Below, piece by piece: positions 7,967 to 16,969 of a DNA stretch of 64,000 bases. Location of the stretch: contig NZ_OY781939.1 of assembly GCF_963677315.1 (NCBI RefSeq), positions 1,116,001 through 1,180,000 on the forward strand. The letters run 5' to 3'. The DNA comes from an uncultured Sphaerochaeta sp. (GTDB taxonomy: Bacteria; Spirochaetota; Spirochaetia; Sphaerochaetales; Sphaerochaetaceae). Every line of letters begins with the position of its first letter. Within the stretch, counting starts at the first letter, position 1. The notes under the pieces were generated by a model, which was not told the DNA's origin, did not search any database, and worked only from the letters and a program-made list of their open reading frames with translations. The position numbers were made by a program, and so were the translations under genes.

Positions 7967-9028
7967 CTACTCAGATTTTGGGATACCGGTTGATGCGCGA
8001 ACAATCAGGCGATTGTGATACTCAATTCTGGTTACTCCGCTTCCCTCAAATACCCGAGATGGCTTCTTGCTCATCTTCTCACAAACCAGCCTCACTGCAC
8101 TCCTACCACCTTGGACGATAAAATGCTCAACACTGGTCAAGCCTACCCCGCCAAAGGAGGATGGATAGATGTTGTCAAACCCACAGACACTGTAATCCCC
8201 AGGGATTGAAAAGCCTCCATCCTTGACTGCATCCATGACACCGTATGCTACCATGTCGTTTATTGCTACCATTGCTGTTACCTCGGGAGCTTCAGCGATA
8301 CAACGCTCGGCAAGCACATACCCTGTTTCATGCTCAATATCGATAGTATTCAATTCGGTAAGGGAGGGAATCTCACGCGTAAACAGGGTAAGCTTCGCAT
8401 TTCCCCCTGCTTGCTTGATCTGAGCTTTCAACCCTTCATAGCGGCGTACACGGGCACTATGCTCACTGTTGAGACTGGTACAAAGATAGGCAATATTCCG
8501 ATGACCCAATTCAAGAAGATGCCGAGCAACCAAAACACCAGCGTTGTAGTTATTCACATCGACCGTATCCAGGCCAAGCTCATTCTGCTTATCGCCTACT
8601 GCTACCACAGGTACGGTGGTACTTAGCTCCCGTACCAATTCCGGTTGCTGGGGAATCATGGCAAAAACAACTCCTCCAACGGTAGGTTCCTTGGCAAATT
8701 CACATACCCGTTTCTCCTTCTCTGTATCCCAGTACGTAGTGCAGAGCATGGTCCCCAGTCCTTGCACATGAGCCTCTTGCTCCATCCCTTGGATGAGCGT
8801 AGCAAAGTAAGGATTTATGACCGAGGGGCATACAATTAGAAGAATACGTCGATCTTTCTTTGCCCGTTTGCTTACATACCCAAGCTCCTTGCTTACCCTA
8901 TAGACGGTATCGATCGTTTCATCAGGAAAGCGTGAAAGGCTCTTTCCTGCAAGGATCATGGAAACACTTGCCGTCGATAGCCCTACTTTCTCAGCAATAT
9001 CCTGCAATGTCACGGTTTTTCTTCTCAT
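7967..9028 (-). CDS. LacI-family transcriptional regulator
   Basis: A 353-residue repressor-type protein. Residues 4-30 (TVTLQDIAEKVGLSTASVSMILAG) form the LacI helix-turn-helix, followed by a hinge and a periplasmic-binding-protein-like domain that starts ILLIVCPSVINPYFATLIQGME. The recognition helix SVSMILAG differs from the usual SVSRVLN, as in some sugar regulators. Effector unknown. Two matching palindromes lie in the divergent promoter region just upstream, and the MFS gene follows downstream, so autoregulation plus control of the transporter is the simplest inference. Confidence 0.9.
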   Translation of the reverse strand: MRRKTVTLQDIAEKVGLSTASVSMILAGKSLSRFPDETIDTVYRVSKELGYVSKRAKKDRRILLIVCPSVINPYFATLIQGMEQEAHVQGLGTMLCTTYWDTEKEKRVCEFAKEPTVGGVVFAMIPQQPELVRELSTTVPVVAVGDKQNELGLDTVDVNNYNAGVLVARHLLELGHRNIAYLCTSLNSEHSARVRRYEGLKAQIKQAGGNAKLTLFTREIPSLTELNTIDIEHETGYVLAERCIAEAPEVTAMVAINDMVAYGVMDAVKDGGFSIPGDYSVCGFDNIYPSSFGGVGLTSVEHFIVQGGRSAVRLVCEKMSKKPSRVFEGSGVTRIEYHNRLIVRASTGIPKSE

Positions 9029-9042
9029 TCATCTGCCTCTTT

Positions 9043-9053
9043 AACCAGTGGTT
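9043..9053. promoter_or_regulatory. LacI operator candidate, copy 1
   Basis: AACCAGTGGTT is a perfect odd palindrome (arms AACCA/TGGTT around G) inside TTAACCAGTGGTTCAA, 15 bases upstream of the LacI gene start. Copy 2 lies about 72 bases away. Confidence 0.6.
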
Positions 9054-9115
9054 CAATATTAAACAGTATTAAGCATCCAATGCAAGGAAAAACCGCGTTA
9101 TAGGTTCGTTTTCTT

Positions 9116-9125
9116 AACCACTGGT
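9116..9125. promoter_or_regulatory. LacI operator candidate, copy 2
   Basis: AACCACTGGT within TTAACCACTGGTATCG repeats the dyad of copy 1 in the same intergenic region between the LacI gene and the acyltransferase gene. The centre-to-centre distance of about 72 bases is close to seven helical turns. A weaker TTAAACAGTATTAA at 9059-9072 could be a third, degenerate copy. Confidence 0.5.
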
Positions 9126-9233
9126 ATCGTTTGTCTTTTCTTGCTGACGATAACCATACTTCGTACTTTCTTCATACATTCAAGGTGGACAAGAGCACCT
9201 ATCGTGAGGTACTCTTTTACAGAGAGGAAGCAA

Positions 9234-10415
9234 GTGTCTAAAAAACCACTTTTTATCCGCTTGGCCCAACCAACGTATGGGGCCATGATTTTAAAGCGTA
9301 ATAAGATCCAAGTTGTTGGAATGGAATATTTGTCAGAACTGAAACCTCCTTTTTTAGTAATGGCAAATCATGCACACACCTTTGACCCATTTTTCATCTC
9401 CTCGGCATCCCCGGTTCATATCCGATGGGTAGCGGGCGCCTATCTCTTCAAGATGAAGGGAATGAGGAGCATGATGGAGAAATGGATTGGGGCCATAGCA
9501 AAGCAGCAAGGCAGGAGTGATTTATTCACCATTAGGGCAATCTCAGAATCCCTGAAACAGGGTGACATCGTCGGTGTCTTCCCTGAAGGGACACGTACAT
9601 GGGATGGAGAGCCCGCTGGTTTTGATGAAGCAATTGCCAAACTGGTAAAGATATTCAAGGTCCCTATCGTGCTTATCAACTTGGAAGGGGTATATGGACT
9701 GAAACCGCGTTGGGCAGAAAAGAAACGAAAGGGAACTGCAATTCTCAGGGTTCTCCCCCCAGTTCATACCGATGTGATCGACCAACTCTCAGTGAAAGAG
9801 CTCTATGAGTTTCTCAAGGAGAAGCTGTACCATAGTTACCGTTCCTGGCAGGATGAGATGCAGTTTGACTATACCTCGGGGAGAGCGGCTGAAGGAGTGG
9901 AGAAAATCCTCTATCTCTGCCCAGATTGCCATTCTACCAGTACCATCCATTCCAAGGGGAATCAGATTACCTGCAGGCAATGCTCACTTACCATGGAGCT
10001 GGACAACCATGACAAGCTACACACGATCAAGGGAAATACCAGCTTCCTCGATGTCGCTGCCTGGCACTCCTGGGAGAGGGAGTACAGCGCATCAAGCGAG
10101 GGACAAGCATTGGAATTCCCTCCTGATAAGGGGGTCCTGTTCCAGACAGCTGATGAGAGACATCTTAAGCGGATCTCGAAGGATTTCACCCTCTCTCTGG
10201 AACAAGGGGGAATGCGTCTTCTGGAACGAAACGGGAAAGAACACCTGATGGCTTTTACTGATATCCAATCCATGATTATCAACGCAAAGAACACGGTGGA
10301 ACTCTACCATCTTCATACTCTGTACAGGATACGGATCCACAAACGAGGTTGTATCCTCAAATATGTGGAAGCGTACCAGCGAAACAAACTGATCCAGAAG
10401 GGGGCAACCTTATGA
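9234..10415 (+). CDS. PlsC-type acyltransferase with C-terminal zinc ribbon
   Basis: A 393-residue protein. Residues 1-215 are a lysophospholipid acyltransferase domain with the catalytic NHAHTFD (H-x4-D, about 45-51) and the glycerolphosphate-binding FPEGTRTW (about 116), so it probably acylates lysophosphatidate at the inner membrane. It then has CPDC...CRQC (about residues 228-252), a four-cysteine zinc ribbon, and about 140 further residues of unknown role; this tail is not part of ordinary PlsC. GTG at 9234 is chosen for its GAGAGGAAG site; an ATG at 9141 would add 31 residues with no clear site. Overlaps the next gene by four bases. Confidence 0.78.
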   Translation: MSKKPLFIRLAQPTYGAMILKRNKIQVVGMEYLSELKPPFLVMANHAHTFDPFFISSASPVHIRWVAGAYLFKMKGMRSMMEKWIGAIAKQQGRSDLFTIRAISESLKQGDIVGVFPEGTRTWDGEPAGFDEAIAKLVKIFKVPIVLINLEGVYGLKPRWAEKKRKGTAILRVLPPVHTDVIDQLSVKELYEFLKEKLYHSYRSWQDEMQFDYTSGRAAEGVEKILYLCPDCHSTSTIHSKGNQITCRQCSLTMELDNHDKLHTIKGNTSFLDVAAWHSWEREYSASSEGQALEFPPDKGVLFQTADERHLKRISKDFTLSLEQGGMRLLERNGKEHLMAFTDIQSMIINAKNTVELYHLHTLYRIRIHKRGCILKYVEAYQRNKLIQKGATL

Positions 10416-11833
10416 ACTGGAACTTCTTTTTCCATATCGGAATCATCTCAGTATCACTTCTACTTGCAGCACTCATTCGTGCCCGAATACGGTTCTTCCA
10501 ACGGTTCCTGATTCCCGTGCCCATCCTCTCTGGCCTTATGCTCCTGGTTTTCTACAACTTCATCGCACCAAGGTGGGGACTAAGAAATGACTTTCTCGGG
10601 GAAATAGTCTACCACTTGCTGAATATCAGCTTTATTTCCATGTTGCTTAGGGTTACACCAAAAGCTCACACGGAAGGGAGGGCGAAACGAACCCTGGCGG
10701 CTAATGTGACTGCTGTCTTGGGACAGTATGGCCTGCAATGCTTCTTTGGTCTTATCGCAACCGCTTTGATTATCTCTACATTCAAGCCAGACCTGTTCCC
10801 AGCTTTTGGCTTTACCCTCCCCCTCGGGTTCGAGCTGGGACCCGGACAAGCATATTCGATTGGAATCGGCTGGGAAGCGATGGGATTCAGGGGAGGTTCC
10901 TCAGTGGGACTTACCATGGCAGCCATCGGATTTTTGCTTGGTAGTTTTGGTGGCGTGATTTTGATCAACCAAGGACTCAAGCGCGGTTGGATCGGGAAAG
11001 AACAGGCAAAGAACATCAATGACCGAAGTGTAAGAACCGGATTTTTCAGTAGAGCACAGCATGAACGTCCTGTGGGTTCCTACCTATCCACTGATGGAGA
11101 ATCGCTGGACTCCATGACCTACCACATTGCACTGATCATGATGACCTATCTGGTTAGCTGGTCTTTCCTTACCGGGCTTTCTGCGCTTCTTGGTCTTATC
11201 GGCCCATTGGGAACTGAACTTGCGGATAGCCTGTGGGGTATCAACTTTGTTTTCAGCTCATTCAGCGCACTAGGCGTCAAGATGCTCATGAAGCTGTTCA
11301 AGGTCGAGACCACCATCGATAACGCAACATGCAACCGTCTCAGTGGACTCTCTGTCGACTTGACCGTTGCATCTTCACTCGGTGCGATCAGCTTGGTTGC
11401 TGTACAGGGATATTGGATCCCTATCCTTATTCTCACCCTGGTAGGACTCTTCATCACCGTGGTTATTCTGCCCTGGTACTGTTCACGGCTCTATGATGAC
11501 CATCAATTCTTCAGAATGTTGATCATCTACGGTTCAGCAACAGGAACACTCCCCACCGGGTTGGCACTGCTACGTGTGGTCGATAAGGAGTTTGAGACAC
11601 CGGTTGCCACAGACTATCTCTATTCGGTAGGAATTGTCTTTATTCTGGCCATTCCCATCATCCTGAGTATCAACCTTCCGGCATTCAGTGTTACCAAGAA
11701 CAATCCAATTCTCTTCACATGGGCTATCGTAATCAGTGGAGCCTACTTGCTTGCTTCATTCATCTCTTATCTGCTCATTGCCAAGAAACGTGCATTCATC
11801 AAACCAAGGACTTATTTCTACACCGAAGATTAA
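10412..11833 (+). CDS. sodium/glutamate symporter-like protein (GltS/ESS family)
   Basis: A 473-residue membrane protein with two related halves of about five segments, as in GltS. The first half has GFELGPGQAYSIGIGWEAMG and GGSSVGLTMAAIGFLLGSFGG, the second IIYGSATGTLPTGLALLRVVD; the glycine-rich repeats match the re-entrant loops of the ESS family. It probably imports glutamate or a similar anion with sodium. ATG at 10412 overlaps the acyltransferase stop (ATGA), which suggests coupled translation, though a functional link is not obvious. It is longer and more divergent than E. coli GltS. Confidence 0.75.
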   Translation: MNWNFFFHIGIISVSLLLAALIRARIRFFQRFLIPVPILSGLMLLVFYNFIAPRWGLRNDFLGEIVYHLLNISFISMLLRVTPKAHTEGRAKRTLAANVTAVLGQYGLQCFFGLIATALIISTFKPDLFPAFGFTLPLGFELGPGQAYSIGIGWEAMGFRGGSSVGLTMAAIGFLLGSFGGVILINQGLKRGWIGKEQAKNINDRSVRTGFFSRAQHERPVGSYLSTDGESLDSMTYHIALIMMTYLVSWSFLTGLSALLGLIGPLGTELADSLWGINFVFSSFSALGVKMLMKLFKVETTIDNATCNRLSGLSVDLTVASSLGAISLVAVQGYWIPILILTLVGLFITVVILPWYCSRLYDDHQFFRMLIIYGSATGTLPTGLALLRVVDKEFETPVATDYLYSVGIVFILAIPIILSINLPAFSVTKNNPILFTWAIVISGAYLLASFISYLLIAKKRAFIKPRTYFYTED

Positions 11834-11866
11834 CCCATCGGGGAGATAATTGATTTCAAGAAGGAT

Positions 11867-11901
11867 GAGGCTTGTACCGTGTACAGGCCTCTCTTTCTTC
11901 T
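11867..11901 (+). terminator. rho-independent terminator after the symporter gene
   Basis: GAGGC-T-TGTAC and GTACA-G-GCCTC form a stem at 11867-11891, followed by TCTTTCTTCTT. Confidence 0.75.
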
Positions 11902-11921
11902 TAGTATTATTTCTCAGGGAG

Positions 11922-11952
11922 AAGTACAGAATCATATCTGTACTTTTCTTTT
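11922..11952 (+). terminator. second tandem terminator
   Basis: AAGTACAGA (11922-11930) pairs perfectly with TCTGTACTT (11937-11945), and TTCTTTTT follows. With the stem at 11867 this makes a double terminator isolating the next gene. Confidence 0.75.
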
Positions 11953-12002
11953 TACCACCCATGTTCTACAGTAGAGGAAGAATAGTATGGAAGGTGTGAT
12001 TC

Positions 12003-13688
12003 ATGAAATATCGTGTTGCAGTACTGATAATTCTTCTATGTATAGGAATATTCCCCTTGGCTGCGGTATCCCCTGCCCAGATTCCTCTCTCCTCCCCCAT
12101 CTATGAGGAAATTGATTTACTCTACCAGCTTACAGGCCGTGCACTTCCCTCCACGAGTCGTCCATGGAACACCTATGAGGCACTAGCAATCCTAGAGGCA
12201 ATCGTGGAAGACACCCCCTATCAGGACCTATGGGATACAGCATACCAGAGAATGGAAGGAACTTCATTTCACCAGGTAGATGAGACCTTCTCTTACCGTA
12301 TTTCCCCTACCATTAATCTTGAATCGTACGTCCATTCCAATGACCAGGATTTCACTTCCTACGATGATTGGATCTACAGCTATGATGAAAGGAAACCCTT
12401 CCTCGACCTTACCTTTTCCATGCAGTTCTCATCCTCTTTCCTCTTCGAGACATCCCTGCAGGCAGGAGTTGGGGCGTATATAGAAGGAGAAGATCCTACC
12501 AGTGATTCTGAAATCGAGAGTTGGGGGATTGGGGCCATCCTCGATTATGGTGATGCTTTCCTTGTTCCTGATGCGACCCTCTACAGAAGAACATTCAGCA
12601 GCAACCTCCCATTCTTTGGTTCCCCTCTTGAGCCAGACTTCCCCCGTCACTCCCAGATGACCTATGCAGGTCCCTGGTGGGCTATCAGCTTGGGTCGAGG
12701 TGCCTACTCCTGGGGAGCGGGAGAGAGTGGCAACCTGGTAGTGGGAGACCATATATCCAACCATACAGGACTCACTGCGTCCTTCTTCAATGAAACGTTT
12801 AAGGCACAACTGCTCTACCTCTTCTTTCCTGATGTAAGCCAGACGGGGAAAAGCCCGCGTATCTTCCTCGCCCATCGCTTTGAGTTCAACCCAGCTGTGT
12901 GGGCTCGCCTTTCCATCAGTGAGAATGTAATGGCAAACCAGGATGGACTCAGCCTGCAATATGTTGACCCGACCTATATCTACCACAACCTCTTTCACGT
13001 TAAACAGGTAAACTCAATCGCCAGTCTCGAAGCTGACATCACGCCCCTCCCAGGGCTCGCCTTCCATGGTCAGTTTGCGCTTGACCAGCTCCAGGTACCC
13101 AGCGAGGGAGCTGACACTGCAGCCGCTATGGCGTTCCTGGTCTCGGGGTCATATTCATGGGGTATGCAAAAGGGATATTTTACATTCGGTCTTGAAGCAG
13201 CCTCAACCGACCCTGCGATGTACCGAAGGCAATCCGTGGATTTCTTGATTGCTAGGGACCTCATCAAGAACCAGGCACATCTGCGTCCTGTCATCATAGA
13301 TTACTTGGGTTACAGCTGGGGTTCTGACAGCAAGGTATACCAAGCAAGATTAGACTATCTCCTTCCTGGGAAGGTGAACTTGGGAACCTCTGTTACCATT
13401 CACCGACAAGGAGAACTCGACTACCTTGCTGCTCATCATGACGTGGTAGATGGCGTTGATACGAATGATGATGATCCAAATATATCCGGCCCCTCCCCCT
13501 CTGGGGATACCATCACAGAGCGTTTGATCGTTGGCCTTGGCGGCACCTACTATACAGATATTCCAAACCTGGAATTGTTTGGTCAGGTCAATTGGATTGG
13601 AAGAAGAACATACGACCGCCCGAGTGGAAGTGCGAGCGGGTACACTGATGATTTCCAGATACTCTTTGGGGTAACTAAACGTTTCTAG
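12003..13688 (+). CDS. outer-membrane beta-barrel protein, Wzi-like
   Basis: A 561-residue exported protein with a signal peptide (about residues 1-21, ending LAAVS). Residues 20-90 are helical. The remainder is rich in alternating hydrophobic/aromatic stretches and ends in FGVTKRF, a C-terminal phenylalanine typical of outer-membrane barrels. WWAISLGRGAYSWGAGESGNLVVGD resembles a conserved turn of the capsule-assembly Wzi family. It could bind surface polysaccharide or act as a porin; the role is not established. It stands alone between tandem terminators and a regulated intergenic region. Confidence 0.65.
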   Translation: MKYRVAVLIILLCIGIFPLAAVSPAQIPLSSPIYEEIDLLYQLTGRALPSTSRPWNTYEALAILEAIVEDTPYQDLWDTAYQRMEGTSFHQVDETFSYRISPTINLESYVHSNDQDFTSYDDWIYSYDERKPFLDLTFSMQFSSSFLFETSLQAGVGAYIEGEDPTSDSEIESWGIGAILDYGDAFLVPDATLYRRTFSSNLPFFGSPLEPDFPRHSQMTYAGPWWAISLGRGAYSWGAGESGNLVVGDHISNHTGLTASFFNETFKAQLLYLFFPDVSQTGKSPRIFLAHRFEFNPAVWARLSISENVMANQDGLSLQYVDPTYIYHNLFHVKQVNSIASLEADITPLPGLAFHGQFALDQLQVPSEGADTAAAMAFLVSGSYSWGMQKGYFTFGLEAASTDPAMYRRQSVDFLIARDLIKNQAHLRPVIIDYLGYSWGSDSKVYQARLDYLLPGKVNLGTSVTIHRQGELDYLAAHHDVVDGVDTNDDDPNISGPSPSGDTITERLIVGLGGTYYTDIPNLELFGQVNWIGRRTYDRPSGSASGYTDDFQILFGVTKRF

Positions 13689-13770
13689 CCGGTTTTTTCT
13701 TAGCAAACTGTTTTGTATTTCTGGCCTTATGCCCATACCACTGAATAAACTTAACCGAGCAAATCAGTGC

Positions 13771-13797
13771 GTCAAGTATTGCATACAAAAACTTGAC
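13771..13797 (+). promoter_or_regulatory. inverted repeat in the promoter region of the CUT1 operon
   Basis: GTCAAGT (13771-13777) is repeated inverted as ACTTGAC (13791-13797) with a 13-base gap. The right arm supplies a TTGACG that could serve as a -35 element at 13793-13798, although the matching -10 (AACTAT at 13816) is weak. An activator or repressor site is possible. Confidence 0.4.
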
Positions 13798-13906
13798 GTA
13801 CTGGTTATCAACGTAAACTATTTCTTTCCAAATACAGCATTTACACCTTCCTCAACCTTGCCCCTCCCTACCAAAAGGGGTAGTATCGTCAGAGGAACGT
13901 ATATTC

Positions 13907-14773
13907 ATGAACAGACGATGGACACACAAGGCTCGGCCTTACTTGCTCATACTCCCAGCTTTGATCTTGGCGATGGTTTTCAGCTATCGTCCTTTTCTTG
14001 TAACCATCCTCAATAGTTTTCATACCGTCTCAATCATGGGAGAGAGACTCAAGTTTGTTGGACTGGAAAACTATTCCAGGCTCTTCGCCAGTCAATCCTT
14101 TCAAGACAGCCTGTCCAACACACTTAGGTTTACGCTTTTTTTTGTCCCAGCAAATATGTTCGTCTGCCTTTCTGCAGCCCTGCTTGCTAACAGGAAAGGA
14201 AAGCTTGCTACCTTGAACCAGGTATTTTTCTTCCTTCCCCTTGCAGTCGGGCTCTCCTCTTCCATGATGATTTTCAAGATGATCTTCAATCCCTCTCTTG
14301 GTATTGTGAATCATTTGCTTGGAACCAGTATCCAATGGTTCAACAACCCCAAAGCTGCAATGGCTCTCTTGGTCATGGCAGGAGTATACCTGGATTTTGG
14401 GTTCAACTTCTTGTTGTTCCATGCTGCTCTTCGCAATGTTCCCAAGGATTTGATCGAGGTAGCACAGATTGAAGGTGCTTCACCCTTTCAAACCTTCCGC
14501 TATCTTATTTTCCCTCTGATCGGCCCAACGGTGGTATTCGTTTTGATCACCAATATAAAGGATGCCATGCTTATTTCATCCCCTGTGCTCATCCTCACCG
14601 AAGGGGGGCCGTTCCGCTCAACACAGACGCTGGTCTACCAGATGTATCTTGAGGGCTTCAAGAGCGGAAACTATGCAGTGGGGTCCTCCATTGCAACGGT
14701 GGTCTTCCTCCTAACCTTCAGCATCCTCCTCATCTTGATGCACTTACAACGAAGGAGGGTGTACTACCAATGA
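13907..14773 (+). CDS. CUT1 sugar ABC transporter permease, UgpA-like
   Basis: A 288-residue inner-membrane protein with six hydrophobic segments. The cytoplasmic loop LIEVAQIEGASPFQTFRYLIFPLIGPT is the EAA motif that contacts the ATPase. The sequence resembles UgpA/MalF-type permeases without the long MalF insertion. It pairs with the next permease, whose start overlaps it by four bases, and with the binding protein encoded third. The start lies near a weak AGAGGAACG site. Confidence 0.88.
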   Translation: MNRRWTHKARPYLLILPALILAMVFSYRPFLVTILNSFHTVSIMGERLKFVGLENYSRLFASQSFQDSLSNTLRFTLFFVPANMFVCLSAALLANRKGKLATLNQVFFFLPLAVGLSSSMMIFKMIFNPSLGIVNHLLGTSIQWFNNPKAAMALLVMAGVYLDFGFNFLLFHAALRNVPKDLIEVAQIEGASPFQTFRYLIFPLIGPTVVFVLITNIKDAMLISSPVLILTEGGPFRSTQTLVYQMYLEGFKSGNYAVGSSIATVVFLLTFSILLILMHLQRRRVYYQ

Positions 14774-15576
14774 AATTCATCAAAGCAAGCATAGCAACCC
14801 TTTTCTCACTGGTGGTGATATTCCCCATCATCTATACCATCAGTGCGTCTTTTTTTACCTATGCAGACTTCACCTCAATCCCAGCAAAACTGCTGCCATC
14901 CAGTTTTTATCTGGAGAACTATGTCCGGGCATTTGCTGAGACCAGTTTGGCACGCTTTCTGGCAAACTCCTTTGTGACAGCAACATTGGGGATGTTGCTC
15001 AGGATGGGTATCAGCATAGGGGCAGCGTATGCATTCACGTTCTTCACGTTCAAGGGAAGAGACCTTCTCTTCTTTGTCGTTATTGCAACCATGCTGCTCC
15101 CCTCAGATGCCTTGATCCTTGCCAACTACTCAACCATCAGGACACTGGGACTGACCGATACCTATTTGGGAATCATCAGCACCAAGCTGCTTAGCCCAAC
15201 CCATATATTCATGTTGCGCCAATACTTCAAGACCATGAGCAGGGAGTACCGTGAGGCAGCCCTTATCGAGGGATGCAGCGATGCTCGGTTCATCACCACC
15301 CTCCTACTTCCGATCAGCAAAGCCGTGGTTATTACCTTGGGAATCCACAGCTTCAGCAACATATTCAACGACTATCTCTGGCCTCTTCTGGTTACAAACA
15401 AGGAGGGAATGAGAACTGTGCAGGTAGGACTCACGATGCTTGGTTTCAGTGAGAACCTCGACTACGGTCCTCAGTTTGCTGCCATTGCCCTTCTTATGAT
15501 TCCGATTGTTATTGCATTCATCATAATGCATTCACCAATACAAAACAGCGTGAGTTCACGCTTCGCAGGGAGATAA
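14770..15576 (+). CDS. CUT1 sugar ABC transporter permease, UgpE-like
   Basis: A 268-residue six-segment permease of the MalG/UgpE type. The EAA loop YREAALIEGCSDARFITTLLLPISKA is intact. The ATG overlaps the upstream stop as ATGA and follows GAAGGAGG. The remaining pieces of the transporter are its upstream partner and the binding protein four bases downstream. No ATPase is encoded here. Confidence 0.9.
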   Translation: MKFIKASIATLFSLVVIFPIIYTISASFFTYADFTSIPAKLLPSSFYLENYVRAFAETSLARFLANSFVTATLGMLLRMGISIGAAYAFTFFTFKGRDLLFFVVIATMLLPSDALILANYSTIRTLGLTDTYLGIISTKLLSPTHIFMLRQYFKTMSREYREAALIEGCSDARFITTLLLPISKAVVITLGIHSFSNIFNDYLWPLLVTNKEGMRTVQVGLTMLGFSENLDYGPQFAAIALLMIPIVIAFIIMHSPIQNSVSSRFAGR

Positions 15577-15580
15577 TACC

Positions 15581-16924
15581 ATGAAACGATTACTAGCTTT
15601 GTTACTGCTTGTCATGTTGGCTACCCAGGGGCTTTTCGCCCTTGGTCAGGAGGAAGCCCCAGAGGCCGGAGTGACCACCCTTACCTGGTGGCATTATGGA
15701 AGTGGGCTTGCCGGAAAAGCAGTCGATTCCATTGTGCAGGAGTTCAACGAAACCGTTGGAAAGGAGAAACACATCCAGGTCAATGCAGTCTTCCAGGGAA
15801 AGGCAAACGATGTTCTCACCAAGACCAAGGCCATCTTACAGTCAGGAAGCACGAAGGACCTGCCCGATCTGGCCCAGTTCGATGGATCGGCAGTGTTGGA
15901 TATCCGCGATGTGCCTTCCCTGATTCCTATGGAAGATCTGGCAGTACAGGACGGGTATGACCTTACCCAACTCCTCGAGGCCGCCCGTCTCTCGGTAACC
16001 TATAAGAATAAGATGATAGCCATGCCATTCAACAGCTCAACCATTCTTCTTTACTACAACAAGACTGCATTTGAGGAAGCTGGTATTACTACCCCACCAA
16101 CAACCCTTGCGGAACTTGGCAATGTTGCCAAGGCACTGGTGCAGAAGGATGAGAAAGGAAACATCACTCGTTATGGGTTTGCAAATGTCCCAACCACCTA
16201 CGAGTTGATCGTATGGCTTGGTCAACAGAACGGGTTAACTTATATCACTGACAATGAAAATGGACACCTCGGCAATCCTACAAAGGTACTCTTTGATGAG
16301 AATAGGACCATGGTGAACTTCCTCACCCGATGGAAGGAGCTCTACGCCACAGGAGCGGTAGAAAATCTTACCAGCGATGTGAATGGAGCCTTCGCCAGCG
16401 GTCGTGTTGCCATGATCGTTGCTTCCACCAGTAAGCTTACCACCATCCACTCCATGGTTGCTGACCGGTTTGAGGTAGGAGTTGCCCACTTCCCAGCCGT
16501 TGATGAGAAGGCAACGGGAGGGGTGAATGTTGGTGGTGGTGCAATCTATGCATTTGACAATCAGTCAGGCAACGAAGATGCTGCTTGGGAATTTGTAAAG
16601 TTTGCTACCAGCCCTGAACAACAGTTCAATTGGCATATCGCAACCGGTTACTTCCCGGTCCACCATGATACATACGCCATGGAGGCTTTCCAGAACCACA
16701 TTGAGGAGAATCCTCACTACAGGGTAGCAATCGAACAACTGATGGAGAGCAATCCAAAAATGCAGGGGATTTGGGTACCCAGTGCTTATCAGATCTACTA
16801 TGCATTCCAGAGTGGGATACTTAGGATGCTGGAAGAGGACAGCTCTCCCGGTGAAACCAGCAAGGCCCTTGCACAAGAGATCAATGGGTATTTTGAAGAG
16901 TACCTAAGGATGCAGGGAGAATAA
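15581..16924 (+). CDS. CUT1 ABC transporter substrate-binding protein, UgpB-like
   Basis: A 447-residue exported protein. Residues 1-20 form a signal peptide (ending LFA) with no lipobox cysteine. TLTWWHYGSGLAGKAVDSIVQEFNE and MIAMPFNSSTILLYYNKTAFEEAGI are closely similar to UgpB, the glycerol-3-phosphate/glycerophosphodiester binding protein, so a glycerol-3-phosphate-type ligand is a reasonable guess; a sugar remains possible. Three-gene operon with the two permeases. Start follows the previous stop by four bases. Confidence 0.85.
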   Translation: MKRLLALLLLVMLATQGLFALGQEEAPEAGVTTLTWWHYGSGLAGKAVDSIVQEFNETVGKEKHIQVNAVFQGKANDVLTKTKAILQSGSTKDLPDLAQFDGSAVLDIRDVPSLIPMEDLAVQDGYDLTQLLEAARLSVTYKNKMIAMPFNSSTILLYYNKTAFEEAGITTPPTTLAELGNVAKALVQKDEKGNITRYGFANVPTTYELIVWLGQQNGLTYITDNENGHLGNPTKVLFDENRTMVNFLTRWKELYATGAVENLTSDVNGAFASGRVAMIVASTSKLTTIHSMVADRFEVGVAHFPAVDEKATGGVNVGGGAIYAFDNQSGNEDAAWEFVKFATSPEQQFNWHIATGYFPVHHDTYAMEAFQNHIEENPHYRVAIEQLMESNPKMQGIWVPSAYQIYYAFQSGILRMLEEDSSPGETSKALAQEINGYFEEYLRMQGE

Positions 16925-16932
16925 ACAAAATA

Positions 16933-16964
16933 GGCTGCTTCCTTTTGTGGGGAGGCAGCCTTTT
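16933..16964. terminator. bidirectional terminator
   Basis: GGCTGCTTCC (16933-16942) and GGAGGCAGCC (16951-16960) form a ten-pair stem with one G-T pair, followed by TTTT on the plus strand and preceded by a run of A on the other side. It separates the converging CUT1 and MerR transcripts. Confidence 0.8.
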
Positions 16965-16969
16965 CTCAT

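Noticed and set aside
13869..13882. CTACC-AAAA-GGGGTAG stem upstream of the CUT1 operon
   Set aside because: Too short and imperfect to call a riboswitch or attenuator.
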